From assembly GCA_033060915.1 (NCBI GenBank), contig CM065377.1:33359183-33423182 (forward strand): a stretch of DNA of 64,000 nt. Direction: 5' to 3'. Origin of the DNA: Euryodendron excelsum (Eukaryota > Streptophyta > Magnoliopsida > Ericales > Pentaphylacaceae). Of this stretch, positions 24,051 to 36,600 are shown in pieces. The translations under genes were made by a program, and so were the position numbers. A model generated the notes under the pieces. That model made no database searches, had not been told where the DNA came from, and saw only the letters and a program-made list of their open reading frames with translations. Numbering within the stretch: position 1 is the stretch's first letter; each line of letters begins with the position of its first letter.

Positions 24051-24117
24051 GTAAGCACCTTATTTTTGCCCGCTCAGCAATCTGCGGCTTGACCCGACTC
24101 ACATTCAAACTGACACA
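24051..24117 (+). mobile_element. E2 5' LTR, first 67 bp
   Basis: TGTAAGCACCTTATTTTTG marks an LTR start placed abruptly inside the G-poor tract of the E1 3' LTR. It is cut after 24117 by the nested minus-strand solo LTR and resumes at 29133 with TAGACATAATCAAGTCC-type sequence, the expected continuation in other copies. Confidence 0.8.
24113..24117. repeat. Left target-site duplication (ACACA)
   Basis: ACACA precedes the nested LTR; ACATA follows it at 29133-29137. There is one difference. Confidence 0.6.
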
Positions 24118-24897
24118 TGTTGCACCCTGATTTTTCGCACTTGAAAAAGACAAGTGAGAAAAACACAGTGCTCTCTCGTTATAACTCATCGTCCTAGAAG
24201 GACGAGTGTGACTAGGTTTGAATTGAAAATTGATTTGATCGAGGGCATTTGGAAAAGATTTGGAGTCGCCATCTAACTTGATTAAGGTAAGTTAAGTCAC
24301 CAAAAAATAAGCACAAACTGAAGATTACACTTAAGGTTTCAGAAAAGATTTTGAAAACTTTCTCAAGAGAGGGTTTTTTTAAGAAAATAGGTTGTTTGGC
24401 AACCTTTGAAAAAATTTAAGCCCTTTTTTGAAAATAAGCCTATTTGGTCTTTGAAAACAGTGATCTAGGTTCGGAGGTTGGTTACGTGTAGGGAAGATGC
24501 ACTAAGCCATCACCCTACCTCACTTTTTCAGTACCTACATGTCTATTCACCCTAAGTTCACTCATTCGAAATCTTTGATTAACAATTGTCCAAAACTATC
24601 CACTTTTGAAAAGAACTTTTAGAAAGAAGTTGGCATAACGTATGATATGCAAGTGAAAGAATTTGATTTTGAAAGTGGATTTGAAAAGCAGATTTGATTT
24701 TGAAAATATATTTGAAAGGAAAGATTTGACTTGGAAATATATTTGAAATACTTGATTTGAAGTTGGAAGAAAGTTTTAGAGATTGGAAATAGATTATGGA
24801 ATTGGAGATTTGAAAAAGGTTATGGAATTGAAAATTTGAAAATAGTTATGGAATTGGAAACTTAAGAAGAGTTATGAAATTGGAAGTTTGAAAAAGG

Positions 24898-24985
24898 TTA
24901 GGACCGCACCTGTGGGGGTTACCTATGTATCTCTTGTTGGGAATCAGGTCAGTCGTAGTTCGGATAAGAATCCGATTGAAAATAG
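24898..24985 (-). other. Conserved U5 island with compensated hairpin
   Basis: On the minus strand the stem reads TCGGAT-TCTT-ATCCGA, where other copies have TCGGAC-TCTT-GTCCGA. Both arms changed together, so pairing is kept. GTGCGGTCC follows as in other copies. Confidence 0.55.
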
Positions 24986-26956
24986 AAGATTTTGATTGGA
25001 AAAAGAGTTTGATTTAAAACTTAGAATGGAAGATTGGAATCGAGATTGAACTTAGATCTAGAATTGAACTTGAAAGAGGATTTGACCCTTAAACGAGAAC
25101 TTGGACTAGATTTGGAAAGATAGAGATTTGAAAATATTTTAAAGTTTTGAAATTGGAAAACCATCTTGGTTTAGAAAAGATTTTTATAAAGGAGTCGAGG
25201 CTTTCTAACTCTAAGGATTAGGGTTGAACTAGGGTCTAGGTTTTCTAGGGTTTAGGTTACCTAAGATTGGAATCCGTGGTTGAATTAGGAAGGTTTAATT
25301 TAGATTTGAAAAGTTTGATTTTAGAAAGTTAGATTTAGGAAAGGTTCGGATTAGGAAAGATTCAAATTAGGAAAGTTGGATTTTAAGAAAGATTTTGAAA
25401 AGAAGTTTGATTTGATTTGAAAACACTTAGATTGGTTGGAGAAGATTCGACTTGAAAGTTTGATTTAGAAAATTTGAAAAGTTAAAGCTTAGGAAAGATT
25501 GAATTTTAGAAATCTTTGAATTTGAAAAGTTTAAAAATAGGAAAGTTTTCAAATTAGGAAAGCCCCGTTTTATGAAAGTTTCATTTTAAGAAAGATTTGA
25601 GCCTAGGAAAGTTCCATTTTAGGAAAGTGCCAAATTACTAAAGTTTTGGATTTAAAAAGTTTCAACTTAAGAAAGTTTTGAATTTAGAAAACTTTGAAAT
25701 TTAAGAAAGTTTTGGTTTTGGAAAGATTTCAATCTAGGAAAGATTTGGAATTTGGAAAGTTTGATTTAAGAAAGATTTAGAAAGTTTAGAAATTAGGAAA
25801 GGTTTAAATTTAGAAAGATTGGAAAGTTTGAAATTTAAAAAGGTTTGACATTATGAAAGTTTAGAATTAGGAAAGGATTGAATTAAGAAAGATTTAATTT
25901 CTATTTACAAAAAGAGATGATTTGATTTTGTCTGTAAAAACGGAGGATTGGATTTGGTTCCCTAAGTTGGAAGACTATATTTGACATGGAATTAAAAAGG
26001 ATGAGATTTGAAAAACTTGGATCTAGAAATATGATTTGACATGAAAAAGAGGTTTAGGAAACCTAAGAGTTCGATGTAGAAAATAGAATTTTGGAAAGCT
26101 ATGATTGGATGTGGAAAAGGAAAGTAGAAATTAGGGTTTCCTAATCATTGGCTCTAGGGCTTGACTTGGACTCTAAGAAAAAAAGATTTTGGAAAGTAAA
26201 TCTCTTGAAAGAAGTTTCTAGGAAGGAAACTTGAAAAGTGTTTTTAGAAAGTAGAACTTTTGAAGAGAGTTTTTGGAAAGGGATTTTTGGAAAGAGTTTT
26301 TTTTAGGAAAGAGATTTTTTTTTAGAAAGAGTTTAGGGGAAAGTAAGTTTGAAAGAGATTTTAGAAAGTAGATTGGAAAAAGAGATTTTTAGAAAGTAAG
26401 TTTAAAAAGAGATTTTTTGGGGATGATTTAAAAAGAGGTTTTGGAAAGGAGATTTTTAAAAAGTGATTTGGAAAGAGAATGGAATATGGATTTTTATAAG
26501 TCTCTAAAAATATCTCACTTTCCTAAAACGATTCTAACTATAGGAAGATTAGAACCATTCTAGGATTGTGGTTTTGAAAATAACAAAGATTTGAAAATAT
26601 GGACCATATTGGTCTCATTAGATATAACACTTTCCTAAAGCGACTCTAACCATGAAATGGCTAGAATCACCTTAGAATTATGATTTTGACAAGAACAATT
26701 TAGGGTTTATACCCAAAACTCATCTAACACTTTCTTAAAACAATCCTAACTATGTGGTGGTTAGAATCATCTTAAGATTGTGATTTTTGAAAACATGTTT
26801 GGAAGAAGAAGATTTTAATGCAAGTTTTGAAAGAGATTTTGATGCAAGTTTTTAAAAACAAGTTTAGAAAACGATTTTGAAAATATGCATGAGTATGATA
26901 TGCACAATGCAAGTAGGATCGTGAACATATAAGGTTTAGGCTTCACCACATAATCA

Positions 26957-26974
26957 GGGGGGGGGGGGGGGGGG
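26957..26974 (+). repeat. Homopolymer run G18
   Basis: Eighteen G in the place where other copies have a short GGGGGC or CCCCCTTGATTATG block. It is either an expansion or an assembly or sequencing artefact. Confidence 0.9.
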
Positions 26975-27452
26975 AGAATCCACATGGTCTAAGGTTAAAT
27001 TAGAGGAAAGCCCCCGACACAGTGACTTTAAACCATTCTTCCTACACATGAATCGGGGATTCTCTTGTTTCAAGCATGTAAGAAAGGGGGGAAGAAGATA
27101 GGGGATTAAAATAGAAGAGAACCCAAGTGGGTTAGAAGAGAGAAGAGAACGGGGGGAATTGCGTAAACGTAAATAGAAAACCAACCTTGTGTCTTCTTTG
27201 ATTTGCTTGCTTTACTTTGCGTTGATCTTCTAGAGCTTCAAGATTGCAACACCTTGAGTTTTCAATGGTCGGTTTGGAGGCTCGTATAGGTGCGTATTGG
27301 GTGTATGTATGCTAGGTTTAAAGTGTATGGGGGCTAGGGTTTGAAGAAGCCTAAGAAAACTAGGGTTTGGAGAGATTTCGAGGGCTGTATATCGAGAGAG
27401 AGAGTTTCTAGTGTTAGATTGCCGACCTTTTTCACATAGGGAAGAGGCTCTG

Positions 27453-27460
27453 TATTTATA
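27453..27460 (-). promoter_or_regulatory. LTR TATA box
   Basis: TATAAATA on the minus strand, followed by CAGAGCC as in other copies. Confidence 0.7.
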
Positions 27461-29132
27461 AACAAAAGACTGACTTGGCACTTGTTGCAGTGGCGCTAGG
27501 CTTAAAAATCCATTGGCGCCACTAGGAGTGGCACCTGGCCATTTTTTGGCTAGTGGCGCTAGACACTTAGGAAATATTTTAGGGCGGCAAAAAACGTATC
27601 TTTGACCCTTGATACACAAGGCAGAAGATTTGGGCACCTGTCTTAGTGACTACCATGCATTGTTTAGCCTAACTCCACTAGAAGTGACTCCGGAAGGTCC
27701 GAGAATGTTTTGGAAGGCCAGGAATGGTCCAGAGGGCTGAAAATGGGTAGAAACCCTTAAAATAGTGTCCTCGGGGTAACGGACTTGAAAAGCAAGGTTG
27801 AAATTGTCGACTGGGCTATTAGGGGAAAAATGGTCAACTAGACCGGAAAACCATCGGAATGGACTCAGAACAATCCATGAGTGGACTTGAGAGTTGGAAA
27901 TACTATCCCAAGTGCTCCAAGGGAGTGCCAGTTTGATACCTAGAGCCGGTGTGGTTGAAAAAGGTGACTGGTCCACCAAGGGCAAAATAGTCATTTTGCA
28001 TTGGGTTTATCGGAATTGACTCAGAATGATCCGAAAAGGCATTGGAAAGTTGAGAATACTATTAGAAACATTCTCAGGAGATTACTGGTTTGATACCTAG
28101 AGCCGGTGTGGTTCTCGGAGGCACTCGGATGCCTAGGGGTAAAATGGTCATTTTGATCGAATGGTTTGAAATTGGCCCAGAACTAACTGGAAAGTATTTA
28201 AACATGTCGGATCGTCTTTGGGACAATCTTGGAAGGGTGGACTTACCTTTCTGAGGACTTAGGTACTTTCTCAAGAAACGTACTGGAAATGGCCTAAGGG
28301 CAATTTGGTCATTTTTCATCAGAGTGGGCTAACAAGCGCTGGTGTTGACCCGGGTTTTAAGTGCTTCTGTTACTCTGACAGTCTGTGGTGAGTGGATTTC
28401 CAAAGGTATCTCGTCCTTTGGTAAACGTGTTACGGCCAAGAGCCGAATTCGGTCCTGTGACATAAGGGGTTTGTTGGCAATTCCCTAACGTCGACCTGCT
28501 TACGAGTGTTTCCGCCACTCTAACGGTTGCGATGTTTATGAGTGTTTCCACCACTCTGACGGTTCGCATTCATTCCGAAGACGGCCTGATCTCGGGAAGC
28601 TGCTAAGTAGACTTATCGTTTGAAGAATTAACTTTCTCGAAAGACGTGCCGAATAATGGATATTTCTTCATTGGCGGGCTAGAAGGCGCCAAAGGTGGAC
28701 CGTTCTACCATCTCGGGGACTTGGGGTCTCATCCTGGTCGATGGGTTTGAAGGGACTTACCATTTCAAAGAGTTTTCTCAAAAAACGTGCTGGATTAAAT
28801 AGTCTTACCGCTTGAGGAATCAACTTTCTTGAAAAGCGAGCCGAATTTGATTTGGAATTGGAATTAGACTTGAAGTGGGTTTTAATCTTGGAATTGAGAT
28901 TGAAACAGGGACTTACCGTCTTTGAGAAGACGTGCCAAACGAATTTGGATCGAACAATACCTCAAGGGCATTTTGGTCATTTTGCCTCTATTTGGGCCTA
29001 GTTGGCTCGCGAAGCGATTGATTGACTGGTATGTCTATAAAACTGGTTTGAACTAGAATATGTTCATATTGACTTGAATACAAGCCTGGAAGGACCGGAG
29101 ATTGCCGAGCGGGAAAAAATGGGGTGCTTACA

Positions 29133-32100
29133 ACATAGACATAATCAAGTCCAAACTAGCTTTCCAGACTCAATCTAGTCAATCAATCTCTTTGTGGGCC
29201 CGTTGGGCCTAATCAGAGGTAAAATAACCAAAATTCTGTTTGGGCATTGCTCAATTCATTTCCATTCGGCACATCTTCCTAAATACGGTACATCCTTATT
29301 TCAACCACAATTCTAGTTCCAATTCTAGTCCAGAGCAATCAAACTTAATATGGCGCGTCTCTTGAGAAAGTTAATCCTTCAAACGGTAAGTTCATTTTGC
29401 CAGACACATTTATCAAGAAAACTCCTCTAAACGGTAAGTCCCTTCAAACATGTCGACTGGGATGGAACCCAAGTCCTCGAGATGATAGAATGGTTCACTT
29501 CTGGCACCAGCTAGCCTGCCAATGTAGAATGTCCGTTATTCGGCATGTCTTTTGAGAAAGTTGATCCCTTAGACGATAAGACCATCTAGCAGTTTTCCAA
29601 GATTAGGCGGTCTCCGGAATGAACACACACCGTTAGAGTGACAGAAATACTCACAAACATCGTAACCGTGAGTGTTCCAGAAACACTCGCAAACCAGTTG
29701 TCATTGGAAATTGCCAACAAAACTCCTATGCTATGGGACCGACCTCGTCTCTTGGCCATGACATGTTTGTCAAATGACAGGATACCATTGGAAACCAACT
29801 CATCACACACCTTGAAAGTGATGGAAACACTTAAAACCCAGGTCAATGCTAGTGCTGCTAGCCCACTCCGGTGAAAATGACCAAACTGCCTCATGGGCCA
29901 TTTCAACACGCTTGTCGAGAAAGTACCTAAGTCCTCAGATCAGTAAGTCCACCCTTCCAAGATTTTTCCAAAGATAATCCAGCATGTTTAAGTGTCTTCC
30001 AGTTGCTTTCAGATCGATTTCGAAAGCATTCAGTTAAGATGACCATTTTTCCCATAGGCATCAGATCACCTCCAGGAACCACATGGTCTCTGGGTATCAA
30101 AATGGTTACCTTTTGAGGATGCTTTTAATTGTATTCTTGACTTTCCAGCACCTTTTTGGATCATTTTGAGTCTATTTTGGTGAACCCGGTGTAAAATAAC
30201 TATTTTGCCCTTAGTGGGCTGGTTCACCCGTTTCCACCTACACCAGTTATGGGTATCAAACTGGAAACCCCTCAAAACACTCTCAATAGTGTTTCCAACC
30301 TTCAAACCTTCTCACCGGTCACTCCAAGTCCATTCCGGTGTTTTCCCTGTTCAATTGATAGTTTTGCCTCTAGCGGGTCAATAAACCTTTTCAATTATTC
30401 TAGCATCGTTTCCTAAGCCAGTTATTTCTGGGACACTCTTTCAAGGGTTCCCATCCATTCTCAGCCGAGTCTAGTTACTTGAAACCTTCTGGATCATTCC
30501 TAGACTTTTCAGAGTCACTCCTAGTGGAGCCAAGCCAAAAATTACATGGTAGTCACTAGGATAGGCGCCCAAATCTTTTGTCTTGCATCCCAAGGGTTGA
30601 AAGATACGTTTCTTTCTGCTTACAACTTTCTTAAGTGATTGGCACCACTACTAGTGGCGCCAGTGGAATTTTTTCCCTAGCGCCACTACAACAGGCGTCA
30701 AGGTTGTTTACGTAAAAGGGTTCGCAAACTCAGTCTAGAGACTCTGTCTCTCTAAAAACAGAGCTCGAAGTCTCTCCAAACCCTAATTCTCTTAAGCTTC
30801 TTTAAGTCCTAGCCTCCATAAACTCCAACCCTAGCTTCTATATATTCAATACACTCAAATCCAAGCCTCTAAGCATCCATTGAAGACTCAAGTGCTGCAA
30901 CTTCGAAACTCTTAAAGTTTAAGCCAAATAAAGCAAATCAAGTAGTCAAAGCAAGAAGAATACGAGGTTGGTTTTCTATTTATTTTTATGTAATCCCGCC
31001 TCTCTCTTCTCCTTCCTAACCCACTTGGGTTTTCTTCTATTTTAATCCCATCTTCTACCTCCTCTTTTTGAATGCTTGAAACAATGAACTCCCTGATTCA
31101 TGCCTAGGAAAGACTATTGAAGATCATCATGCTGGGAGCTTTTTTTTAGTTCAACCTTTGATGGTGTGGGTTTGGCCCCCTTGATTATGTGGTGAAGTCT
31201 AATCTTGTATGTTCACGACCCTATTGCATTATGCATGTCATATTCATACATCTATTGAAAATTATTTTCAAACTTGTACCAAATTTCTTTTTTGCATCGA
31301 AGTTCTCTTCCAAAACTTGTATTCAAAATCTTCTTTTTCAAACTTGTTTTCAAAATCACACTCCTAGGATGATTATAGCCATTTCATGGTTAGGGTTGTT
31401 TCCTAATTCCAATTTTTCCTAAATTCAAACCTTTCTATATCCCAACTTTCTAAATTTCAAACTTTCAAATTTTTCTTAAATTCAAACTTTCAAACCTTTC
31501 TTAATTTCAAACTTTTAAAACTTTCCAAATTTGAGTCTTTCCAAAATCAACTCTTTTCTAATTTGAAAGCTTTCCTAAAATGAAACTTTTCTAATTTAGT
31601 ACTTTACTACATTGGAACTTTCTTATTTTGAAACTTTGCTAATTCAAAACTTTCTAAAATCCAATCTTTCCTAAACCCTAGCTTTCCAAATTCTTTCAAA
31701 TCAAATATTCAAGTCAAACCTTTTCTAACCATTTCAAGTCAAGTGTTTCTAAATCGAATCAAACCGTTCCCAATCTTTTCTAGATCCCATCTTTCTTAAT
31801 TCTAAGTTTTCTAAAGCCACAACTTTTCTTAATCCAATTTTTCAAGATCAAATTAAATCTTTCCAATTCAATTGCATGTTTCAACCCTAGGTTACCAAGG
31901 TCTTAAGATGTCAAAACCTTAGTTCAACCTTAACCCTAAAGTTAGGAAGTTTCAACTCTTTTCAAAGAATTTTCTAAAACTCTTTTCTAAACCAAGATAG
32001 TTTTCAAACTTCAATCTAAGTCAAGATGTTTTCAAAATTCAACTCAATCTTTCCAAATCAAGTTCAAGTTCTCTTTCAAAGTTCAATCTTTTCAAATCAA

Positions 32101-32919
32101 AATCAATTTTAAAATCCTCAAGTTTAATTTCAAATCAAAGGTCAATTTCAAAACTTCTATTCAAAGTTCATATCAAACCCTTTTCAAATCAAACATTTTC
32201 AAGTTAAACTTTTTAAAAACCTCAAAGTGTCTATTTTCAATGGGGCCCAAGTTCGAACTACGACTGACCTAATTCCCAACAAAGGGATACGTAGGCAACC
32301 CTTATGGGTGCGGTCATAACTTTTTTTCAAATTTTCAATTCCACAACCTTTGTCAAGTTTTCAATTCCAAAACCTTTTTCAAGCTTTAAATCTTTTATTC
32401 AAATTTATTTTTAAAATCAAATCTCTTTCTTGCACTTGTAAGTCATACATCATGTCAAACTTCTTTCTAAAACTCTTTTCAAAGAGATTAGTATTGGGCA
32501 TTAAATAATCAAAGATTCTAAATGAGTGAACCTAGGGTGAATGCATTTTCCTATACGTAACCAACCTCCAAACTTAGAATCACTATTTTCAAAGATTAAA
32601 ATGGAGTTATGTTTCAAAAGGGCTTAAATTTTTGTAAAGATTGCCAAACAACCTATTTTCTCCAAAAACCCTCTCTTGAGGAAGTTTTCTAAAACCTTAA
32701 ACCCTAAGTTTAATCTTAGGATTGCATTTTGTTTTAGGTGACCTAACTCACCTTAACCAAGTTAGGTGGTGACTCCAAACTCTTTCCAAAATCCCTTATT
32801 CAAATCAATTTCTAATTCAAACCTAGTCGCACTTGTTCCTTTAGGAGGATGAGTTATAACGAGAAAGTATCGTATTTTTCCACTTGTATTTCTCAAGTAC
32901 AAAAAGTCAGGGCGCGACA
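29133..32919 (+). mobile_element. E2 5' LTR, remainder
   Basis: Resumes after the nested LTR and ends GGGCGCGACA at 32919, two bases before a clear PBS. U3 has GTAAGTCC-type words (29385, 29430), paired AGTGA(C)GGAAA words (29635-29700) and GCGCC boxes (30645-30690). The segment that holds TATAAATA in other copies is missing between about 30693 and 30708. A second deletion joins TTAGGGTTGTTT to CCTAATTCC near 31394 and removes roughly 650 bp. The hairpin island (32238-32312) is in the variant form shared with E1. Excluding the nested LTR, the E2 5' LTR is about 3.85 kb. Confidence 0.8.
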
Positions 32920-32921
32920 GC

Positions 32922-32939
32922 TGGCGACTCCATTAGGGA
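32922..32939 (+). other. E2 primer binding site
   Basis: TGGCGACTCCATTAGGGA, two bases after the LTR end CA. It matches the Ogre/Tat type of PBS and the E1 site with four differences over its length. Confidence 0.85.
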
Positions 32940-34206
32940 TGCTCAGAGGGTTAGGCCATTTTCATGTCTCCTCACTCTTCATTCATCTAGAGTCTTCGAT
33001 TAATTTGTCCAATTCTATCCACCTTAAATTTTTCAAAACCAAACTTCTTAAAAATGTTTTCATAAACATGTCATTATTTGCATTAAATTCATATTCAATC
33101 ATTCTATCTTGCATGAAGTTTGTCATCCAAGTATTGACTTTGTGCATCTTTATTTTTGTAGGTGGACTTTTGTTCACATTTTATTTTAGAACTTTAGGGT
33201 TTTGGTAGGTTTTATGCAAGGGAGAGTGGCCTTGGCGTCACTCTCTATGGGTTAATCATGTGCATGAGAATGTAGTAACTTGAGTTACTTTGGAACTCTT
33301 ATCTTGAAATGGAATATTGAATGCATGAACATGTATACATAAAGTATAAAGAGAGAGAATGCAATTGTAAAGTAAATATGTATGCATGAGCATTTATACT
33401 AGCATTATAACAACAAATATTAAATAAGGATAAAGAAAAGTAAAGCAGTCGCCCTTTCCTCCATGATTTTGAAATCGATGTGCGTGTCTTAAATCTGACA
33501 CAGGTTTGGCTATGCATAGTTTCTACATGAGCATGAGGTTAAGGGTTTACTAATGCTTCCTAAGAAGGCTCGATTCTCAGATCTTCAAACCTAGGCCTAA
33601 TTCCCGAGGTGGTGCCATTATAGGTTGGTGATCTAAGCGGGGGAACCATCAAGAGGCCGTAGGCTAAGAAACTGACACAACATCCGCCCACAACCAATAT
33701 ACCATTTTCCCTTCTAACTAGAAGGCTAAGAACTGATGGCATACATTTGAAGTCATTCCATAAAGAAGGGCCCCAATTCCTCTATGCTCATAGAGATAAG
33801 GTTGCCAAGAAGACAATGGGCAATTAAACAGTAAGGTCTCCCATTACATTCTCAACATCAAACTCAAAGACGGCGAATCCGAAGACTTAAGAGTAGTTTA
33901 GGATCTCAAATGTAAAAATAGATAGGTGGAAGTTCAAAGGAAAATGTCCCCCTTCCCCCAATTAAAATGTATTTTAATTTTGTTGTATTTAAACTCAAAA
34001 GTTCAATGTACTTCTTTAGTTTTCATGAATGAATGAATGAATGGATGAATGTAAGTTCTCAATCAAACAGTAAAGTATCTGCATATAGGGGCAGACTCCC
34101 TATCTCTAAAAAGTGAGCCAAATTCATCATGTTTAGTCTCCCTGATAAGAAGGAACACCTCTAGGACATGCGTCACATAAAACTTTTTAAAATCAAACAC
34201 TAACTT
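32940..34206 (+). mobile_element. E2 untranslated leader with inverted segment
   Basis: Homologous to the E1 leader at both ends (32940-33190 and 33731-34206). The stretch of about 33190-33730 matches the reverse complement of E1 2555-3085. For instance, TAGGTTTTATGCAAGGGAG here is CTCCCTTGCATAAAACCTA in E1 near 3042. About 150 bp found in E1 (2400-2555) are missing. The open frames here have no domain. Confidence 0.75.
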
Positions 34207-34722
34207 GTGACTTGTGTTCCTATATGCATTTCATCTTTAAAGGCAAGGAAAATAAATGTTGGTTCAACCTCTTCCATACTAGTAGAAGCCATGATTCAAA
34301 AGCTACAAGAGAATATACCACTGGAAAGCAAGAACTCTAGCAAAGGCACTCCACATAACCCATCAATTATAATTCCAAAAGGGATGACTTATGTCTTAAA
34401 GGGGCCAAAATACCAAGACCATCCCTTCTTGACCATACAACCATACCAATCCAATATGAACCTGACCATCGAAACGCTGCTTAATCCTCCTCATTACTAC
34501 CTTATTCTTACTCCTCTGTCTGAACCTAAACCCATGGTCGCCATGGCTGGACCTGAACCTCAAACCAACCCCCAGGAAGCCATGCAACATCTGTTACCTT
34601 TGGTCCTACCAAAGAAATCAACTGTGCCCACCACCCTGCCCGTCCTCACAAATCGTTCGCCTGTGGTAGTCCCTTTACCTGTACACCCAAAGGTAACTCT
34701 TCCCATTATGACCCAGTTGTAA
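34207..34722 (+). pseudogene. Proline-rich frame before pro, possible gag remnant
   Basis: An open frame of 171 codons with a Pro-rich second half (PEPQTNPQEA, PVVVPLPVHP). It sits where gag should be, just upstream of the gag-protease linker. I see no retrotransposon gag core and no zinc knuckle. Only about 0.6 kb separates the leader from the protease region, so most of gag appears to be lost. It could also be a chance frame. Confidence 0.35.
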
Positions 34723-34844
34723 ATACCCAGTCTCCATAATGTCTCATGGAATTACCCTCTTGATAAGACCCAAAGCACTGAGAGCCCGAAGCAGAAATAA
34801 GAGGGATGACCCGATCAGGGTGACTTTACACCTCTGTTGAAGTA

Positions 34845-35520
34845 GAAAGAAGGAGGGAAAGGAAAGATAAAGAAGGGGAAAGCTCTAACCTGCCAACAGA
34901 TCAAGAGATATTAGAATTTACCAAAGCTCTGGGAAAAGTTGATTACAACATTATAGAATAACTTAGAAAAGCTCCGACCCATATCTTGATGTTAGGCTTG
35001 CTACTCTCCTTTCAGGTACATGGGGATACTTTGCTAAGGATCCTTAAAGATGCCCATGTGCCTGAGAACTTTATGCCAGATAACCTACATAACATGGTGA
35101 GTCTCATCATGGTCCTAAATATCATTACCTTATCTGATGACGAGATTTCTATTAACAGAACAGGGCATACCCGTGCCTTATATGTAACTGTAAAAACAAG
35201 AAAAAAAATGGTGGCCAAAGTATTAATAGACAATGGATTAGCTCTGAATGTTTGCTCGTATTCCACTCTAGAAAGGTTTGGGATGGACAAAACCTATTTA
35301 AATAATAGCAACACAATCATCCATGCTTTTGATGGCTCCCAGAGAGAAACTATAGGAGAAATTGAAATGCCAGTCGAAATAGGACTTGTAACCTTCATAA
35401 TCAAATTTCAAGTCTTGCACATTCCAGTTGTTTACAACTAGTTATGAGGATGACCTGGATTCACTCGTAGGGCGCAATCCCTTCTAGTCTTCATCAAACA
35501 GTCAAGTTCATCATAGGCTC
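34845..35520 (+). pseudogene. gag-protease linker and aspartic protease (PR), broken
   Basis: In one frame, a linker (KVDYNIIE) typical of the region between gag and protease of Tat elements is cut by a TAA at 34959. The frame reopens at 34986 with LRILKDAHVPENF and continues into the protease core, where VLIDNGLALNV carries the catalytic Asp-Asn-Gly. The frame stops at 35439. The remnants of a GRPWIHSAGA-like block that usually follows lie in shifted frames (35450-35500). This protease would process the Gag-Pol precursor. The stops and shifts mean no product. Confidence 0.75.
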
Positions 35521-35524
35521 CAAG

Positions 35525-35824
35525 TTGATCTCTATTTTTGCTGAAAAAGAGTTTGACGTATACAAAGATGACACCGTCTCACCTGATATAGAGTCTCCCT
35601 GCTCCTGTATCCAGTCATTCAAATATGTCACTATCATACAAAAGGAAGATCGAGTGGAGCCAAAATATTCTCGGAAATCCCAGATGATAGCATATTACTT
35701 CAAAACGAATGATTTCCATCCAGGTGAAGGCTTAAGGAAATTCCTACAAGGAAGGCCCGAGATTGTAGAAATACCATCAGTCGAACCCACCTTTGAGCTG
35801 GAGTACGAACCTACTAGAAAATAG
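35525..35824 (+). pseudogene. pol linker between protease and RT
   Basis: An open frame of 99 codons starting ISIFAEKEFDVYKDD, the segment that follows the protease in Tat-type pol, and ending in an acidic stretch before TAG. It has no catalytic motif of its own. It is in continuity with the decayed polyprotein. Confidence 0.55.
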
Positions 35825-36600
35825 AAGAGAGAGGTGGCACAAAAGAAAATGGCTGATAGGAAAGCAGCCATAGAGCTCCTTGATTAATTCAAACAATTAG
35901 ACATGGAAAAGGTAGTATCTGCATCGGGTGAAGGTTCAAAGAAAAGGAAAATTTAAGAAGAAGCACCCATCATAATGGCTGACATCAAAATGACTTAAGA
36001 TGGGTCTATTTGAACAATGCTTCCAAATAAGAAACTTCATAACTGGGCTAGCAAGGACATCATTTGTACCTGCAAGTTTTGGTACAGAGCTTGCTAGAGC
36101 AAATCCCAAAGCATCAGACCTGCCATAAGCGAATTCTATCTTTATGATTTACTTGTTTCAAGCTTTTAATTCAGTTCACTATTAATGGAAAAGTATTCCT
36201 TTTGTTTAATTCGTTGTGCATTATTTTCCATGTCAAGGACCCTTATATCCGATGTCTTGCTCAACTAATCCAGAGAATGCCAAACATGAAAAATAATAAC
36301 TTTATCAGCAATTAGAAATTAAATTGGATGTGAACTATACAGATGAAATACCATAAGAAATTCAGGAACAAGTAGAAAGACATGAGAACCATAGCACCCT
36401 AAACATTAAAGAGACAGAAACAGTTAATTTGGGGGATAAGGGGAATCTAAATGAGCTCAAAATCGGCACGGGGTTAAATTAGTGGTAGCGCAAAGAGTTA
36501 CTAGAACTATTATATGCATACCTAGATATTTTTGCTTCGTCCTATCAGGATATGCTTAGGCTAGATGAATTCATCATTGAACACAAATTACCTTAGACCC
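35825..36600 (+). pseudogene. Heavily decayed pol linker, possible intron region
   Basis: Fragments with many stops. The T-rich part (about 36130-36260) resembles plant intron sequence. Ogre elements are known for an intron between the protease and RT, but I cannot fix splice sites here. Near 36530-36600 the words lead into the usual upstream flank of RT. No intact gene is present. Confidence 0.4.

Larger units (their letters stand above)
24118..29132 (-). mobile_element. Solo LTR (subfamily B, 5.0 kb) nested in the E2 5' LTR
   Basis: The minus strand starts TGTAAGCACCCCATTTTTTCC at 29132 and ends GGGTGCAACA at 24118. E2 LTR sequence lies on both sides, with a near-perfect 5-bp duplication. 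Read on the minus strand it contains U3 units, GCGCC boxes (about 27500-27560), TATAAATA (27460-27453), AAACCCTAG words, a run of C (seen as G18 at 26957-26974), the G-poor tract, the hairpin island (24985-24898) and the PBS-like site (24271-24262). No internal region is present. Confidence 0.85.

Noticed and set aside
32849..33208. Frame of 119 codons over the E2 LTR end, PBS and leader
   Set aside because: It crosses the LTR/PBS boundary, which is not coding in this family, and has no domain.
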